DNA of 8,485 bases from Sphingobacteriales bacterium (GTDB taxonomy: Bacteria; Bacteroidota; Bacteroidia; Chitinophagales; Chitinophagaceae): contig JAHEFC010000162.1 in NCBI GenBank assembly GCA_024640385.1, forward strand, positions 1 to 8,485. Reading direction: 5' to 3'. Positions 1 to 6,984 of this stretch are shown piece after piece (position 1 is the first letter of the stretch; each line of letters opens with the position of its first letter). The notes beneath the pieces were generated by a model. The model was given only the letters and a program-made list of their open reading frames with translations. It was not told the DNA's origin and did no database searches. The position numbers were made by a program, and so were the translations under genes.

Positions 1-1
1 C

Positions 2-1567
2 CAGGCCGGTGGACTCGGTAACCAGTCAAAATCAGAACTGTCTGAGTATAACATTGATGGTTTGATCGGTGCTACCCATAAACTGACTGATGCGATCAAT
101 GTGGATGCTGCAATTGGTGGAAACATGCGCAAGAACAAATATGAAGCAGTAAGTATCTCGGGAGGACCATTCATCCTGCCATATCTCTATACTATTGGTA
201 ACGTAACAAACAGGAATACCGGCTACGGATATTCTGCATACCAGGTGAATTCGGCATATTATACCGTGGATTTCAGCTACCGTAATTTCCTGACATTGGG
301 AACTACGGGCCGTTATGATGCTTACTCCACACTGCCAGAGGGAAACAATACCATTTTTGTTCCTTCAGTAAACGCCAGCTTTATTTTCTCTGAATTCACT
401 GATTTTGGCGGGATACTTAATTTTGGTAAGCTCCGTGCTTCATGGGCCAAAACCAGTAATGAGTTGACCACGCCTTACCAGACACAGGTATATTATAACC
501 TGGGTAACTCCTATCTTGGACAGCCTGTAGGTTCATTTCCTACTGCATTGCCAAGTGGTCTGTTAAAGCCATTCACTACGGAAGAGTTTGAGATCGGTAC
601 CGATCTGAGATTCTTTGGCAGCAGGTTGAATTTTGATATCGCTTACTACCAGAAGAAAACCAAGAATGAGGTGATGTCTGCCCAGTACAGCATTACTTCA
701 GGATATACCAGTGGTTATGTTCCTACCGGATCAATGAAGAACAATGGTCTTGAGTTGTTGATCTCTGGTACACCGATCCGTTCCAAGAACTTCAGCTGGA
801 ATGTTTCATTCAACTTCACTAATGTGAAGAACGAAGTTGTTGCCACTGATGCAGCCAATAACCGTATCAACCTTGGTCAGAACAGGGCCACACTGGGTAA
901 CGCTGTTACAGCTTATGTAGTAGGTCTGCCTGGTCCTCAGATCATGGCTTATGACTACAAATACAGTGATAAAGGTGAGATCGTGGTTGACGCTTCAGGA
1001 TATCCTGTCAGGGGTAACCTGATCCCGATGGGTAGTGTACTTCCAACTACTTACGGAGGTTTGAACAACGAATTCACTTTCAAAGGCTTTAATTTTGCCT
1101 TCCTGTTTGATTACAGCTTTGGTAACAAGATCCTTTCTGCCACCAGCTATTATTCAATCTTCAGGGGTCTGAATAAGATGACCCTGGAAGGAAGAGAAGG
1201 TGGTATTACAAAAGGCGTTACTGCGAGTGGCGCTCCTAATACAGTTGCTGCTGATGCGCAGGGTTACTACAGGTCAATCGCTCAGAATATTACCAAAACG
1301 CACGTACTTGATGGTGATTTCATCAAATTACGCCAGCTGACTTTGGGTTACAATCTTCCTCCTTCCATTCTTAAGTCTCTCAAGGTGGTATCTGGTGTCC
1401 AGATCTCTCTTGTAGGAAGGAACCTTTGGACTGTAATGAAGAATTCTGATAATATTGATCCTGAGGCCACTTTTGGTTCTAATGTTCGCTACTATGGTAT
1501 AGAGGGTACAAACCTTCCAACTACCAGGTCTTATGGCGTGAATCTGAACATCAAGTTTAAAAACTAA
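2..1567 (+). CDS. SusC/RagA-family TonB-dependent outer-membrane transporter, C-terminal half (5' end cut by window)
   Basis: The frame is open from base 2 to the TAA at 1565-1567, giving 521 visible residues. The apparent TTG start at 62 is only an internal Leu codon, because the frame continues upstream without a stop. SusC proteins are usually about 1000 residues, so the signal peptide, carboxypeptidase-like domain, TonB box and plug lie outside the window. What is visible is the beta-barrel: alternating aromatic and polar strands, Gly/Asn-rich loops, and family-typical stretches such as the segment near residues 195-200 (FEIGTDLRF) and the closing strand NLNIKFKN. Known role of the family: the barrel imports glycans or peptides across the outer membrane, driven by TonB and capped by a SusD lipoprotein. 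The susD gene starts 39 bases downstream, so the two are surely one operon. The substrate cannot be read from this half. Confidence 0.95.
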   Translation, partial: QAGGLGNQSKSELSEYNIDGLIGATHKLTDAINVDAAIGGNMRKNKYEAVSISGGPFILPYLYTIGNVTNRNTGYGYSAYQVNSAYYTVDFSYRNFLTLGTTGRYDAYSTLPEGNNTIFVPSVNASFIFSEFTDFGGILNFGKLRASWAKTSNELTTPYQTQVYYNLGNSYLGQPVGSFPTALPSGLLKPFTTEEFEIGTDLRFFGSRLNFDIAYYQKKTKNEVMSAQYSITSGYTSGYVPTGSMKNNGLELLISGTPIRSKNFSWNVSFNFTNVKNEVVATDAANNRINLGQNRATLGNAVTAYVVGLPGPQIMAYDYKYSDKGEIVVDASGYPVRGNLIPMGSVLPTTYGGLNNEFTFKGFNFAFLFDYSFGNKILSATSYYSIFRGLNKMTLEGREGGITKGVTASGAPNTVAADAQGYYRSIAQNITKTHVLDGDFIKLRQLTLGYNLPPSILKSLKVVSGVQISLVGRNLWTVMKNSDNIDPEATFGSNVRYYGIEGTNLPTTRSYGVNLNIKFKN

Positions 1568-1606
1568 ACAAAAGGAAAAACATTAGTAATCAAAAATTAT
1601 CACAAC

Positions 1607-3214
1607 ATGAAATGGATATCATATATATTATTAACCGGTCTGTTCATCTTCCAAGTGAGCTGTACCAAGGATTTTACTGAGCTTAACACTGACCCGACCA
1701 GGGCTACTCCCGAGTCGTTCAATGTTGACTATTTCTTAACCAATGCCCAGAATACCTACAAGGAAACCATCGGTGGTTATGATGGTCCTGTTCTTTTCCA
1801 AAGCGGATGGGTACAGCTCCTTGCTTCTACAAGTACAGGTGGTGCTACTTATTACAGCAACATGGATAAGTATGTGCAGTCGTCCAATACACTGTCTTAC
1901 ACTGCAGGCGCATGGAATGACGCTTTTCGTTCAGCCAGTCTGGCCAATGAGATCATCAAGATCTATGGTGCCGATCCTGCCCGTGCAAATTCAGTTGCTG
2001 CTGCCACTGTAATGAAAGTGATGGCATTGGCCTATGCAACAGATATTTATGGTGATATACCTTACACAGACGCTTTTAAAGGAGCCGAGGGTGTGAATGC
2101 ACCTAAATATGATAAGCAAGAGGATGTTCTGAAAGGGTTACTGGCAGAACTGGAAACAGCTTCCAAACTGTTTGATGCTTCAAAGCAGGCATTATCAGTT
2201 GACCTGATCTACAATAAGGATATCGCTAAATGGAAAAAACTGGCAAACTCTGTGATGCTGCGTATTGCCATGCGTTTTACCAAAAGAGATGCAGCATTCG
2301 CAAAAGCCTGGGCTGAGAAAGCCTATGCAGGTGGCGTATTTAGCAGCATTGCAGATGATGCATTTATGAAGAGCGACCAGGCCAATGGATATACCAATCC
2401 TAATAACAGGGCTTATGATATTCCGGCTGACCTTTATGAAACAAGGTGGTCAAAGACACTCATAGATTTCCTAAAGGCTACCAATGATCCAAGGGTTAGT
2501 GCCATTGCAGAAATTCCTATTGCAGGTTTTGCGGGCAACAACTCACTTTCAGCCGGCGATAACACTTATTCCAAGCAACTTGGCATGCCTAACGGCTGGG
2601 ATATGAACGGAGGCGCTACTGATATTTCCAAGGCTCCAGGCTATCCTGGTCCCAGCGGAGCACCTGGCGATGTTACCCCCATTGGTAATTATTCAAGACC
2701 ACGCGGTCACTACCGTGACAGAAATGGAGCTTTATTCATGATCACTTATGCTGAAACTGAGTTTCTGCTTGCGGAAGCTGCTGTAAGAGGCTGGAGTGTT
2801 GGTGCTAATGCAGCCACACACTACGCTAACGGTTTGAAAGCAGGTATGGCAACCATGGCTAATTTAGGTTCCACTGCGGCTATTCCTGTAGCTGACATTG
2901 ATGCTTATGCAACAGCCCATCCGCTGGATGTTTCGAGCACGAACGCTTCATTGAAGATGATCAACGAGCAATTCTGGGCTACAACAGGTATCCTGATGAA
3001 TGGTTCTGAGGCATGGAGCAATTGGAGAAGGACAGGCTATCCTGTTCTTACACCAGTAGTGTTCACCGGTAACTTCTCTGGAGGTCAGATCCCAAGAAGG
3101 CAACTGTATCCTACCAGTGAAGGTTCACTGAATGGAACAAATTATAACGCCGGTTTGCAGGGCCTTACTCCTGCTGCAGACAGCTGGAGCTCGAGAGTAT
3201 GGTGGGATCAATAA
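1607..3214 (+). CDS. SusD/RagB-like nutrient-binding outer-membrane lipoprotein (SusD-like_2 type)
   Basis: This 535-residue protein has a short signal peptide and a relaxed lipobox (residues 16-19, QVSC), so Cys19 is the likely lipidated residue. The mature start TKDFTELNTDP is typical of the SusD-like_2 branch. Other hallmarks are DIYGDIPYTDA at about 146-156, the ETEFLLAEAA helix in the TPR-like scaffold around residue 385, and the C-terminal RVWWD. Known role: a surface lid that binds the ligand and opens and closes over its SusC barrel. No Shine-Dalgarno site is seen before the ATG; the leader is A/T-rich, as usual in Bacteroidota. It is the last gene of the operon, with an intrinsic terminator beginning 24 bases after the stop. 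Members of this branch are often not linked to glycoside hydrolases, and none is visible here, so the substrate could be a glycan, a peptide or something else. Confidence 0.95.
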   Translation: MKWISYILLTGLFIFQVSCTKDFTELNTDPTRATPESFNVDYFLTNAQNTYKETIGGYDGPVLFQSGWVQLLASTSTGGATYYSNMDKYVQSSNTLSYTAGAWNDAFRSASLANEIIKIYGADPARANSVAAATVMKVMALAYATDIYGDIPYTDAFKGAEGVNAPKYDKQEDVLKGLLAELETASKLFDASKQALSVDLIYNKDIAKWKKLANSVMLRIAMRFTKRDAAFAKAWAEKAYAGGVFSSIADDAFMKSDQANGYTNPNNRAYDIPADLYETRWSKTLIDFLKATNDPRVSAIAEIPIAGFAGNNSLSAGDNTYSKQLGMPNGWDMNGGATDISKAPGYPGPSGAPGDVTPIGNYSRPRGHYRDRNGALFMITYAETEFLLAEAAVRGWSVGANAATHYANGLKAGMATMANLGSTAAIPVADIDAYATAHPLDVSSTNASLKMINEQFWATTGILMNGSEAWSNWRRTGYPVLTPVVFTGNFSGGQIPRRQLYPTSEGSLNGTNYNAGLQGLTPAADSWSSRVWWDQ

Positions 3215-3237
3215 ATCTTACTTAGTGTAACTGAATG

Positions 3238-3280
3238 AAGAGGCCGTCTCAGAAGTAAATGAGACGGCCTCTTTTTCTTT
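3238..3280 (+). terminator. Rho-independent terminator after susD
   Basis: A perfect 14-bp stem (3238-3251 pairs with 3260-3273, core GAGGCCGTCTC) with an 8-base loop GAAGTAAA is followed by a T-rich run at 3272-3280. It directly ends the susC-susD transcript. On the opposite strand the stem is not followed by a T-run, so it should act mainly on + strand transcription. Confidence 0.93.
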
Positions 3281-3288
3281 TGTGCTAA

Positions 3289-3309
3289 CCGGTTAACAAA
3301 GTTAGCCGG
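3289..3309. other. Small hairpin between convergent genes, no T-tract
   Basis: CCGGTTAAC at 3289-3297 pairs with GTTAGCCGG at 3301-3309 around an AAA loop (nine pairs, one of them a G-T wobble). It lies in the convergent gap between the susD terminator and the end of the hydratase gene. Neither strand has a T-run after it, so it is not a standard terminator. It might stabilise or help end the - strand transcript, but this is only inference. Confidence 0.3.
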
Positions 3310-3366
3310 ATAATGTAGAAGATAAACAAGGAAGAGTCATCTATCTGCACTACGCCTTTATCTGCT

Positions 3367-4143
3367 CTATTTGCTCTTTCTGAAGTCTGCCTTGCGCTTT
3401 TCCAGGAATGCAGCCACACCTTCTGTCATTTCTTCGGTCCCTGTACAATCGCCAAACAGCCTGATTTCTTCATTGTATCCATTCACTTCATGGGTGAAGC
3501 CTGCATTGATCGCTTCAATTGCTTTGCTCACAGCCATGGGCGATTTGGATAGGATGGTGGCCAGCAATTTTTCTGTCTCTGGTATCAATTGGTCTGGTTC
3601 AGTGACGTGATTTACCAGCCCCAAATGCAGGGCCTGGTTTGCATCGATCATATTGGCAGAAAGGATCAGTTCCATAGCCTTTCCCTTGCCCACTAATTGC
3701 GCCAGTCTTTGTGTTCCGCCATAACCGGGGATAATGCCCAGGTTCACCTCAGGCTGCCCGAATTTCGCATTACTGGACGCCATCCTGATATGGCAACTCA
3801 TAGCCAGTTCACAGCCTCCACCTAAGGCAAATCCGTTGACGGCAGCAATGACCGGCTTGGGACAGTTCTCTAACTTAAAGAAAATATCCTGGCCCCTTTT
3901 TGCCAGGAGCGCACCCTCTTCATTGCTGAGTTTCATGAACTCAGTAATATCAGCGCCTGCAACAAAAGATTTGGGTCCGGCACCTGTGAGGATCACACCG
4001 TGCACGTCGCTGTTCCAGTACACATCATCAATAGCGTTGTTAAGTTCTGTAAGTACAGTGCTGTTCAACGCATTTAACTTGTCGGGCCTGTTGATGGTGA
4101 TGGTAAGTATACCGTTATGCAGCGATGTGAGTAATGTTTCCAC
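3367..4143 (-). CDS. Enoyl-CoA hydratase (crotonase family)
   Basis: At 258 residues this is the normal length for a crotonase-fold hydratase. The oxyanion-hole segments are present: VAGADI at 61-66 and the Gly-rich ALGGGCEL at 106-113. Both acid/base glutamates of true 2-enoyl-CoA hydratases are kept, Glu112 in GGGCEL and Glu132 in FGQPEV, followed by the family's GIIPGYGGTQRL. This supports hydration of trans-2-enoyl-CoA to 3-hydroxyacyl-CoA in fatty-acid or branched-chain amino-acid degradation, in the cytoplasm. Chain-length preference cannot be told. The start codon is GTG at 4143-4141. The in-frame TAA of the upstream gene lies only two codons before it and no ATG is available nearby, so GTG is the best start. 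It is last of a three-gene - strand cluster, six bases after the cobalamin-binding gene. Confidence 0.93.
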   Translation of the reverse strand: METLLTSLHNGILTITINRPDKLNALNSTVLTELNNAIDDVYWNSDVHGVILTGAGPKSFVAGADITEFMKLSNEEGALLAKRGQDIFFKLENCPKPVIAAVNGFALGGGCELAMSCHIRMASSNAKFGQPEVNLGIIPGYGGTQRLAQLVGKGKAMELILSANMIDANQALHLGLVNHVTEPDQLIPETEKLLATILSKSPMAVSKAIEAINAGFTHEVNGYNEEIRLFGDCTGTEEMTEGVAAFLEKRKADFRKSK

Positions 4144-4149
4144 TTTTAA

Positions 4150-4572
4150 TTATTTTGTTTTTTCTTTTTCAGTCCATTCCCGGATATATCCCGCGATCTC
4201 GTGGGTGTTGGTACCTGGTGCGAACAGTTTGCCAACGCCCATGGCCTGCAGTTGATTCATGTCGTCTTCAGGAATAATGCCTCCGCCGGTAAGCAGTACG
4301 TCGTTCATCCCATGTTCCTTCATCAGGGAAATTATTTTTGGGAATACGGTCATGTGTGCACCTGAGAGAATGCTGATACCAATGGCATCCACATCTTCCT
4401 GCAATGCGGCCTGCACCACCATTTCCGGTGTTTGCCTGAGACCTGTATAGATCACTTCCATTCCCGCATCGCGAAGCGCAGTTGCGATCACTTTGGCTCC
4501 CCTGTCGTGCCCGTCGAGGCCAACTTTAGCCACCAGCACGCGTATGGGTCTTGTTAATGATTTATCGCTCAT
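4150..4572 (-). CDS. Stand-alone cobalamin (B12)-binding domain protein, acyl-CoA mutase small subunit type
   Basis: The 140-residue protein matches the C-terminal B12-binding domain of methylmalonyl-CoA mutase and nothing more. It has the base-off/His-on signature DGHDRG at residues 20-25, with His22 as the predicted lower cobalt ligand. It also has the SILSG segment at 67-71 and the glycine turn TGGGIIP at 95-101, which line the nucleotide-tail pocket. No TIM-barrel substrate domain is present, so it should work with a separate large subunit, as in split methylmalonyl-, isobutyryl- or 2-hydroxyisobutyryl-CoA mutases. Which substrate applies cannot be decided here, because the large subunit is not in the window. 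It starts 15 bases after gltX and ends six bases before the hydratase start, which suggests cotranscription with both. Confidence 0.92.
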   Translation of the reverse strand: MSDKSLTRPIRVLVAKVGLDGHDRGAKVIATALRDAGMEVIYTGLRQTPEMVVQAALQEDVDAIGISILSGAHMTVFPKIISLMKEHGMNDVLLTGGGIIPEDDMNQLQAMGVGKLFAPGTNTHEIAGYIREWTEKEKTK

Positions 4573-4587
4573 AACTCTAAATTAAGT

Positions 4588-6111
4588 TTATTCGCCCAGC
4601 AGGCCAGTGACCTCTTTGATCCTGCCCATGGTCTCCTCCTTGCCAAGCAATTCTGCGATCGCAAATACCGGAGGACCAAACTTCCCGCCAACCAGCATGA
4701 TCCTCAGGGGTTGTAAAAGTTCACCAGCCTTGATATTTTTTTCTTCAGCGTGTGCTTTGAAAACCTGCTCAATGGAGGCAAAATCCCAGGTATGTATACT
4801 GCTGAGTTTATCGGCGAACTCAGCGAAAAACATTTTCTTATCGGTATTCCATTTTCCTTTGATCGGTTCAAGGTCATATTGCGCAGGGCGAAGGAAGAAG
4901 AACGAAGCCTGGTCAACAAAATCGGGTAACAGGGTGCATCTTTCTTTTACCAGGTCTATCACCTTTGCCAACAGGGTCTCTTCTGCATGTATACCGGCCT
5001 GGTCAAAATATTTTTTCACATCGGGCAGCAGTCTCTCACTGCTGCTTCTCTTGATCCATTCGTGGTTGAACCATTTGGCTTTCTCGAAGTCGAATTTAGC
5101 GCCCCCTTTATGTACCCTTTCGATCGAGAACTGGCTGATCAGTTCATCGATGGTAAATATTTCCTGTTCCGTTCCGGCATTCCAGCCCAGCATGGCCAGC
5201 ATATTAATGAAAGCTTCAGGTAAAAATCCCCTTTCCCTGAATCCAGCCGTCAATTCACCGGTTTTGGGATCGGTCCAGTTCATGGCGAATACCGGGAAGC
5301 CAAGCTTGTCACCATCTCTTTTTGAGAGCTTGCCATGCCCATCCGGTTTAAGTATAAGGGGAAGATGGGCCCATTGGGGCATATCTTTCTCCCAGCCCAG
5401 GTATTTCCATAAGAGTATATGAGCCGGTGCGGAAGGCAGCCATTCTTCACCCCGGAAGGCATGGGTTATTTTCATCAGGTAATCGTCTACTACTACAGCA
5501 AGATGATAGGTAGGCATACCGTCAGCTTTGAGCAGCACTTTATCATCCGACTGACCTGTATTAAAATGAACATCACCTCTTATCAGGTCGGAAAAATGGA
5601 TCTCTTCGTTGTCGGGCATCCTGATCCTGATCACATAGGGCAGGCCTTCTGATTTCCATTGCCTGGCTTTTTCAGGCTCGGAGAGAGAGTTCTTCATCTG
5701 CATCCTGATGCGGCTATCATACTGGGGAGAAGGGTTCTCATCCGTTTTAAACCTGATCCTCATCTGCTCCAGTTCTTCGGTGGTATCAAAGGCATAGTAT
5801 GCATAGCCTGCTTCTACGAGCTGTTCGGCATATTTCTGGTAAGATGATTTTCTCTCGCTTTGTTTGTATGGGGCATAAGGGCCCCCCTTCAGCGGACTTT
5901 CATCCGGGATAAGTCCGCACCAGTTCAGGCATTCCACTATATAATCTTCAGCACCCGGCACAAAACGGTTCTGGTCCGTGTCTTCAATGCGAAGTATGAA
6001 TGTGCCCTGGTGTTGCCGGGCGAAAAGATAATTGTATAACACGGTTCTTACCCCGCCAAGGTGAAGCCCTCCTGTAGGGCTGGGAGCAAATCTTACCCTT
6101 ATTTTGTCCAT
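4588..6111 (-). CDS. gltX: Glutamyl-tRNA synthetase (class I)
   Basis: The 507-residue protein charges tRNA with glutamate in the cytoplasm. The HIGH signature appears as HLGG at 17-20 within FAPSPTGGLHLGG, and the KMSKS signature appears as KLSKR at 261-265. The ADGMPTYHLAVVVDD block at 196-210 and RGEEWLPSAPAH at 220-231 are typical of the GluRS catalytic core. The C-terminal third fits the all-helical anticodon-binding region. The insertion that carries a Cys-rich zinc site in E. coli GluRS has no Cys residues here (around 100-140), so zinc binding is unlikely. The ATG at 6111-6109 lies five bases from a candidate -7 promoter element, which supports this start and suggests a nearly leaderless mRNA. 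It is the first gene of the probable gltX, B12-protein, hydratase operon. Confidence 0.97.
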   Translation of the reverse strand: MDKIRVRFAPSPTGGLHLGGVRTVLYNYLFARQHQGTFILRIEDTDQNRFVPGAEDYIVECLNWCGLIPDESPLKGGPYAPYKQSERKSSYQKYAEQLVEAGYAYYAFDTTEELEQMRIRFKTDENPSPQYDSRIRMQMKNSLSEPEKARQWKSEGLPYVIRIRMPDNEEIHFSDLIRGDVHFNTGQSDDKVLLKADGMPTYHLAVVVDDYLMKITHAFRGEEWLPSAPAHILLWKYLGWEKDMPQWAHLPLILKPDGHGKLSKRDGDKLGFPVFAMNWTDPKTGELTAGFRERGFLPEAFINMLAMLGWNAGTEQEIFTIDELISQFSIERVHKGGAKFDFEKAKWFNHEWIKRSSSERLLPDVKKYFDQAGIHAEETLLAKVIDLVKERCTLLPDFVDQASFFFLRPAQYDLEPIKGKWNTDKKMFFAEFADKLSSIHTWDFASIEQVFKAHAEEKNIKAGELLQPLRIMLVGGKFGPPVFAIAELLGKEETMGRIKEVTGLLGE

Positions 6112-6116
6112 GTGTG

Positions 6117-6124
6117 CGAAGATA
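6117..6124 (-). promoter_or_regulatory. Candidate -7 promoter element for the gltX operon
   Basis: Read on the - strand this is TATCTTCG, one mismatch from the Bacteroidota -7 consensus TAnnTTTG. It lies five bases before the gltX ATG. By the usual geometry, transcription would start within about two bases of the ATG. No clear TTTG -33 element is seen upstream, where the repeat block lies. The start site has not been measured. Confidence 0.5.
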
Positions 6125-6231
6125 CGTAATGCAGGTTGCAGGTTACAGGTTGCAGGTGGCAGAAAAAATTACCGCAACCTGCCACCTGCCCCCCTGCAAC
6201 CTGTAACCTGCCACCTGCAACCTGTGATACG

Positions 6232-6239
6232 TATCTTTG
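6232..6239 (+). promoter_or_regulatory. Candidate -7 promoter element for the polysaccharide deacetylase gene
   Basis: TATCTTTG is an exact match to the Bacteroidota -7 consensus TAnnTTTG. It lies four bases before the ATG at 6244. The expected transcription start is at or one base before the start codon, which implies a leaderless mRNA and favours 6244 as the true start. A TTTG -33 box is not apparent, since repeat sequence occupies that position. Confidence 0.6.
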
Positions 6240-6243
6240 CCCA

Positions 6244-6861
6244 ATGCTATACCCCATTAGGACTCCCTGGTTATTCAAAAAAATATACAACCAATGCATA
6301 TGGGAGATGCCGGCGGTAGACAATAAGATCTACCTCAGTTTTGACGACGGGCCAAATCCCATGGCGACTAATTATGTGCTGGATCTTCTGAACGAGTATA
6401 ACGCCAGGGCAAGTTTTTTCTGCATAGGCAACAATGTAAAGGCTTACCCCGAAGTATATCAACGGATCATTACTGAAGGGCATGCTACAGGCAATCATAC
6501 CCATCATCATAAAAATGGCTGGAAAACCAGAACGGTTGATTATCTGGCCGACATCAGGGAGGCACAGAAATATATTTCTTCTGCATTATTCAGGCCTCCT
6601 TATGGACGGATCCGGTTTGAACAGTTGAAAATGATCCGGAGCGAGATGATGTTTAAGCCCATCATGTGGAGCCTGCTCAGTGGAGATTTTGATATTTCCA
6701 TAAGCGGTCAGCAGTGCGCAGAAAATGTTTTAAAAAATTTCAAACCCGGGGATATCATCGTGTTCCACGACAGTGAAAAGGCCTTTGAGAGGCTGCGGTA
6801 TGCATTGCCGTTAGTTCTGGAGGCGATCCGGGCACGGGGTTGGGTAACCGAAAAATTGTAA
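6244..6861 (+). CDS. Polysaccharide deacetylase family protein (NodB homology domain, CE4)
   Basis: With the start at ATG 6244 the protein has 205 residues. The open frame reaches back to 6136, but that part only translates the repeat, and the promoter match sits just before 6244. The catalytic motifs are complete: SFDDGP at 32-37 (catalytic and metal Asp34/35), HTHHH at 85-89 matching H(S/T)xxH metal ligands, RPPYG at 117-121, SGDFD at 146-150 and VFHDS at 173-177. The family removes N- or O-acetyl groups from sugar polymers such as peptidoglycan or chitin-like chains, using a divalent metal. There is no signal peptide, and the N-terminus (YPIRTPWLFKKIY) resembles that of many short Bacteroidota relatives. 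The compartment and substrate are therefore unclear. It is a single gene, divergent from gltX and followed by a terminator. Confidence 0.92.
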   Translation: MLYPIRTPWLFKKIYNQCIWEMPAVDNKIYLSFDDGPNPMATNYVLDLLNEYNARASFFCIGNNVKAYPEVYQRIITEGHATGNHTHHHKNGWKTRTVDYLADIREAQKYISSALFRPPYGRIRFEQLKMIRSEMMFKPIMWSLLSGDFDISISGQQCAENVLKNFKPGDIIVFHDSEKAFERLRYALPLVLEAIRARGWVTEKL

Positions 6862-6892
6862 ATAAGAGTGCGTAACCCCCTGAAAATGAATT

Positions 6893-6922
6893 GGGCCTGG
6901 GTAGACACCCTGGCCCGTTTTT
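6893..6922 (+). terminator. Rho-independent terminator after the deacetylase gene
   Basis: GGGCCTGGGT at 6893-6902 pairs with ACCCTGGCCC at 6907-6916 (one internal T-T mismatch) around the loop AGAC, followed by GTTTTT. It sits between convergent genes. On the - strand the stem is followed only by AATTCATTTT, so action on the lipoprotein transcript would be weaker. Confidence 0.85.
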
Positions 6923-6984
6923 AATCCGTACCCTATGAAAACTGGGACTAAGTTACAATTCTTTTTATACTGTGCAACAATTTT

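Larger units (their letters stand above)
6116..6240. repeat. Compound inverted/direct repeat block of CAGGTT/GCAGG units filling a divergent intergenic region
   Basis: The + strand left half (6131-6162) is built from GCAGGTTGCAGGTTACAG-like units; the right half (6176-6225) is their reverse complement with duplications. Perfect arms found by eye: 6138-6156 with 6193-6211 (19 bp), 6145-6162 with 6208-6225 (18 bp), and 6152-6162 with 6179-6189 (11 bp, the closest pair, 16-base loop). Because the arms share the unit, several alternative hairpins are possible. Outer arms 6116-6128 and 6228-6240 match at 12 of 13 positions and contain the divergent promoter elements. GATACGTATC at 6226-6235 is itself a perfect palindrome. 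It does not look coding, even though open frames run through it. Confidence 0.9.

Noticed and set aside
62..64. TTG as the start of the SusC gene
   Set aside because: The frame is open to the window edge, and the upstream residues continue the beta-barrel pattern. The true start lies outside the window.
3734..4255. + strand open frame of 173 residues opposite the hydratase and B12 genes
   Set aside because: It is antisense to two well-supported genes and lacks any protein-family motif.
4607..5422. Long + strand open frame (271 residues) opposite gltX
   Set aside because: It is antisense to a clear glutamyl-tRNA synthetase gene, is rich in Ser and Leu as expected for a shadow frame, and has no recognisable domain.
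6116..6240. CRISPR array or intrinsic terminator explanation for the repeat block
   Set aside because: There are no regular spacers of uniform length and no T-run after the stems, and it lies between two gene starts rather than at gene ends.
6136..6243. N-terminal extension of the deacetylase frame through the repeat block
   Set aside because: The added residues only translate the CAGGTT-type repeat, and an exact -7 promoter match lies inside it, just before the ATG at 6244.
6099..6323. Open frames on both strands across the repeat (71-74 residues)
   Set aside because: They are low-complexity translations of the repeat that overlap the gltX and deacetylase starts. Nothing resembles a protein family.
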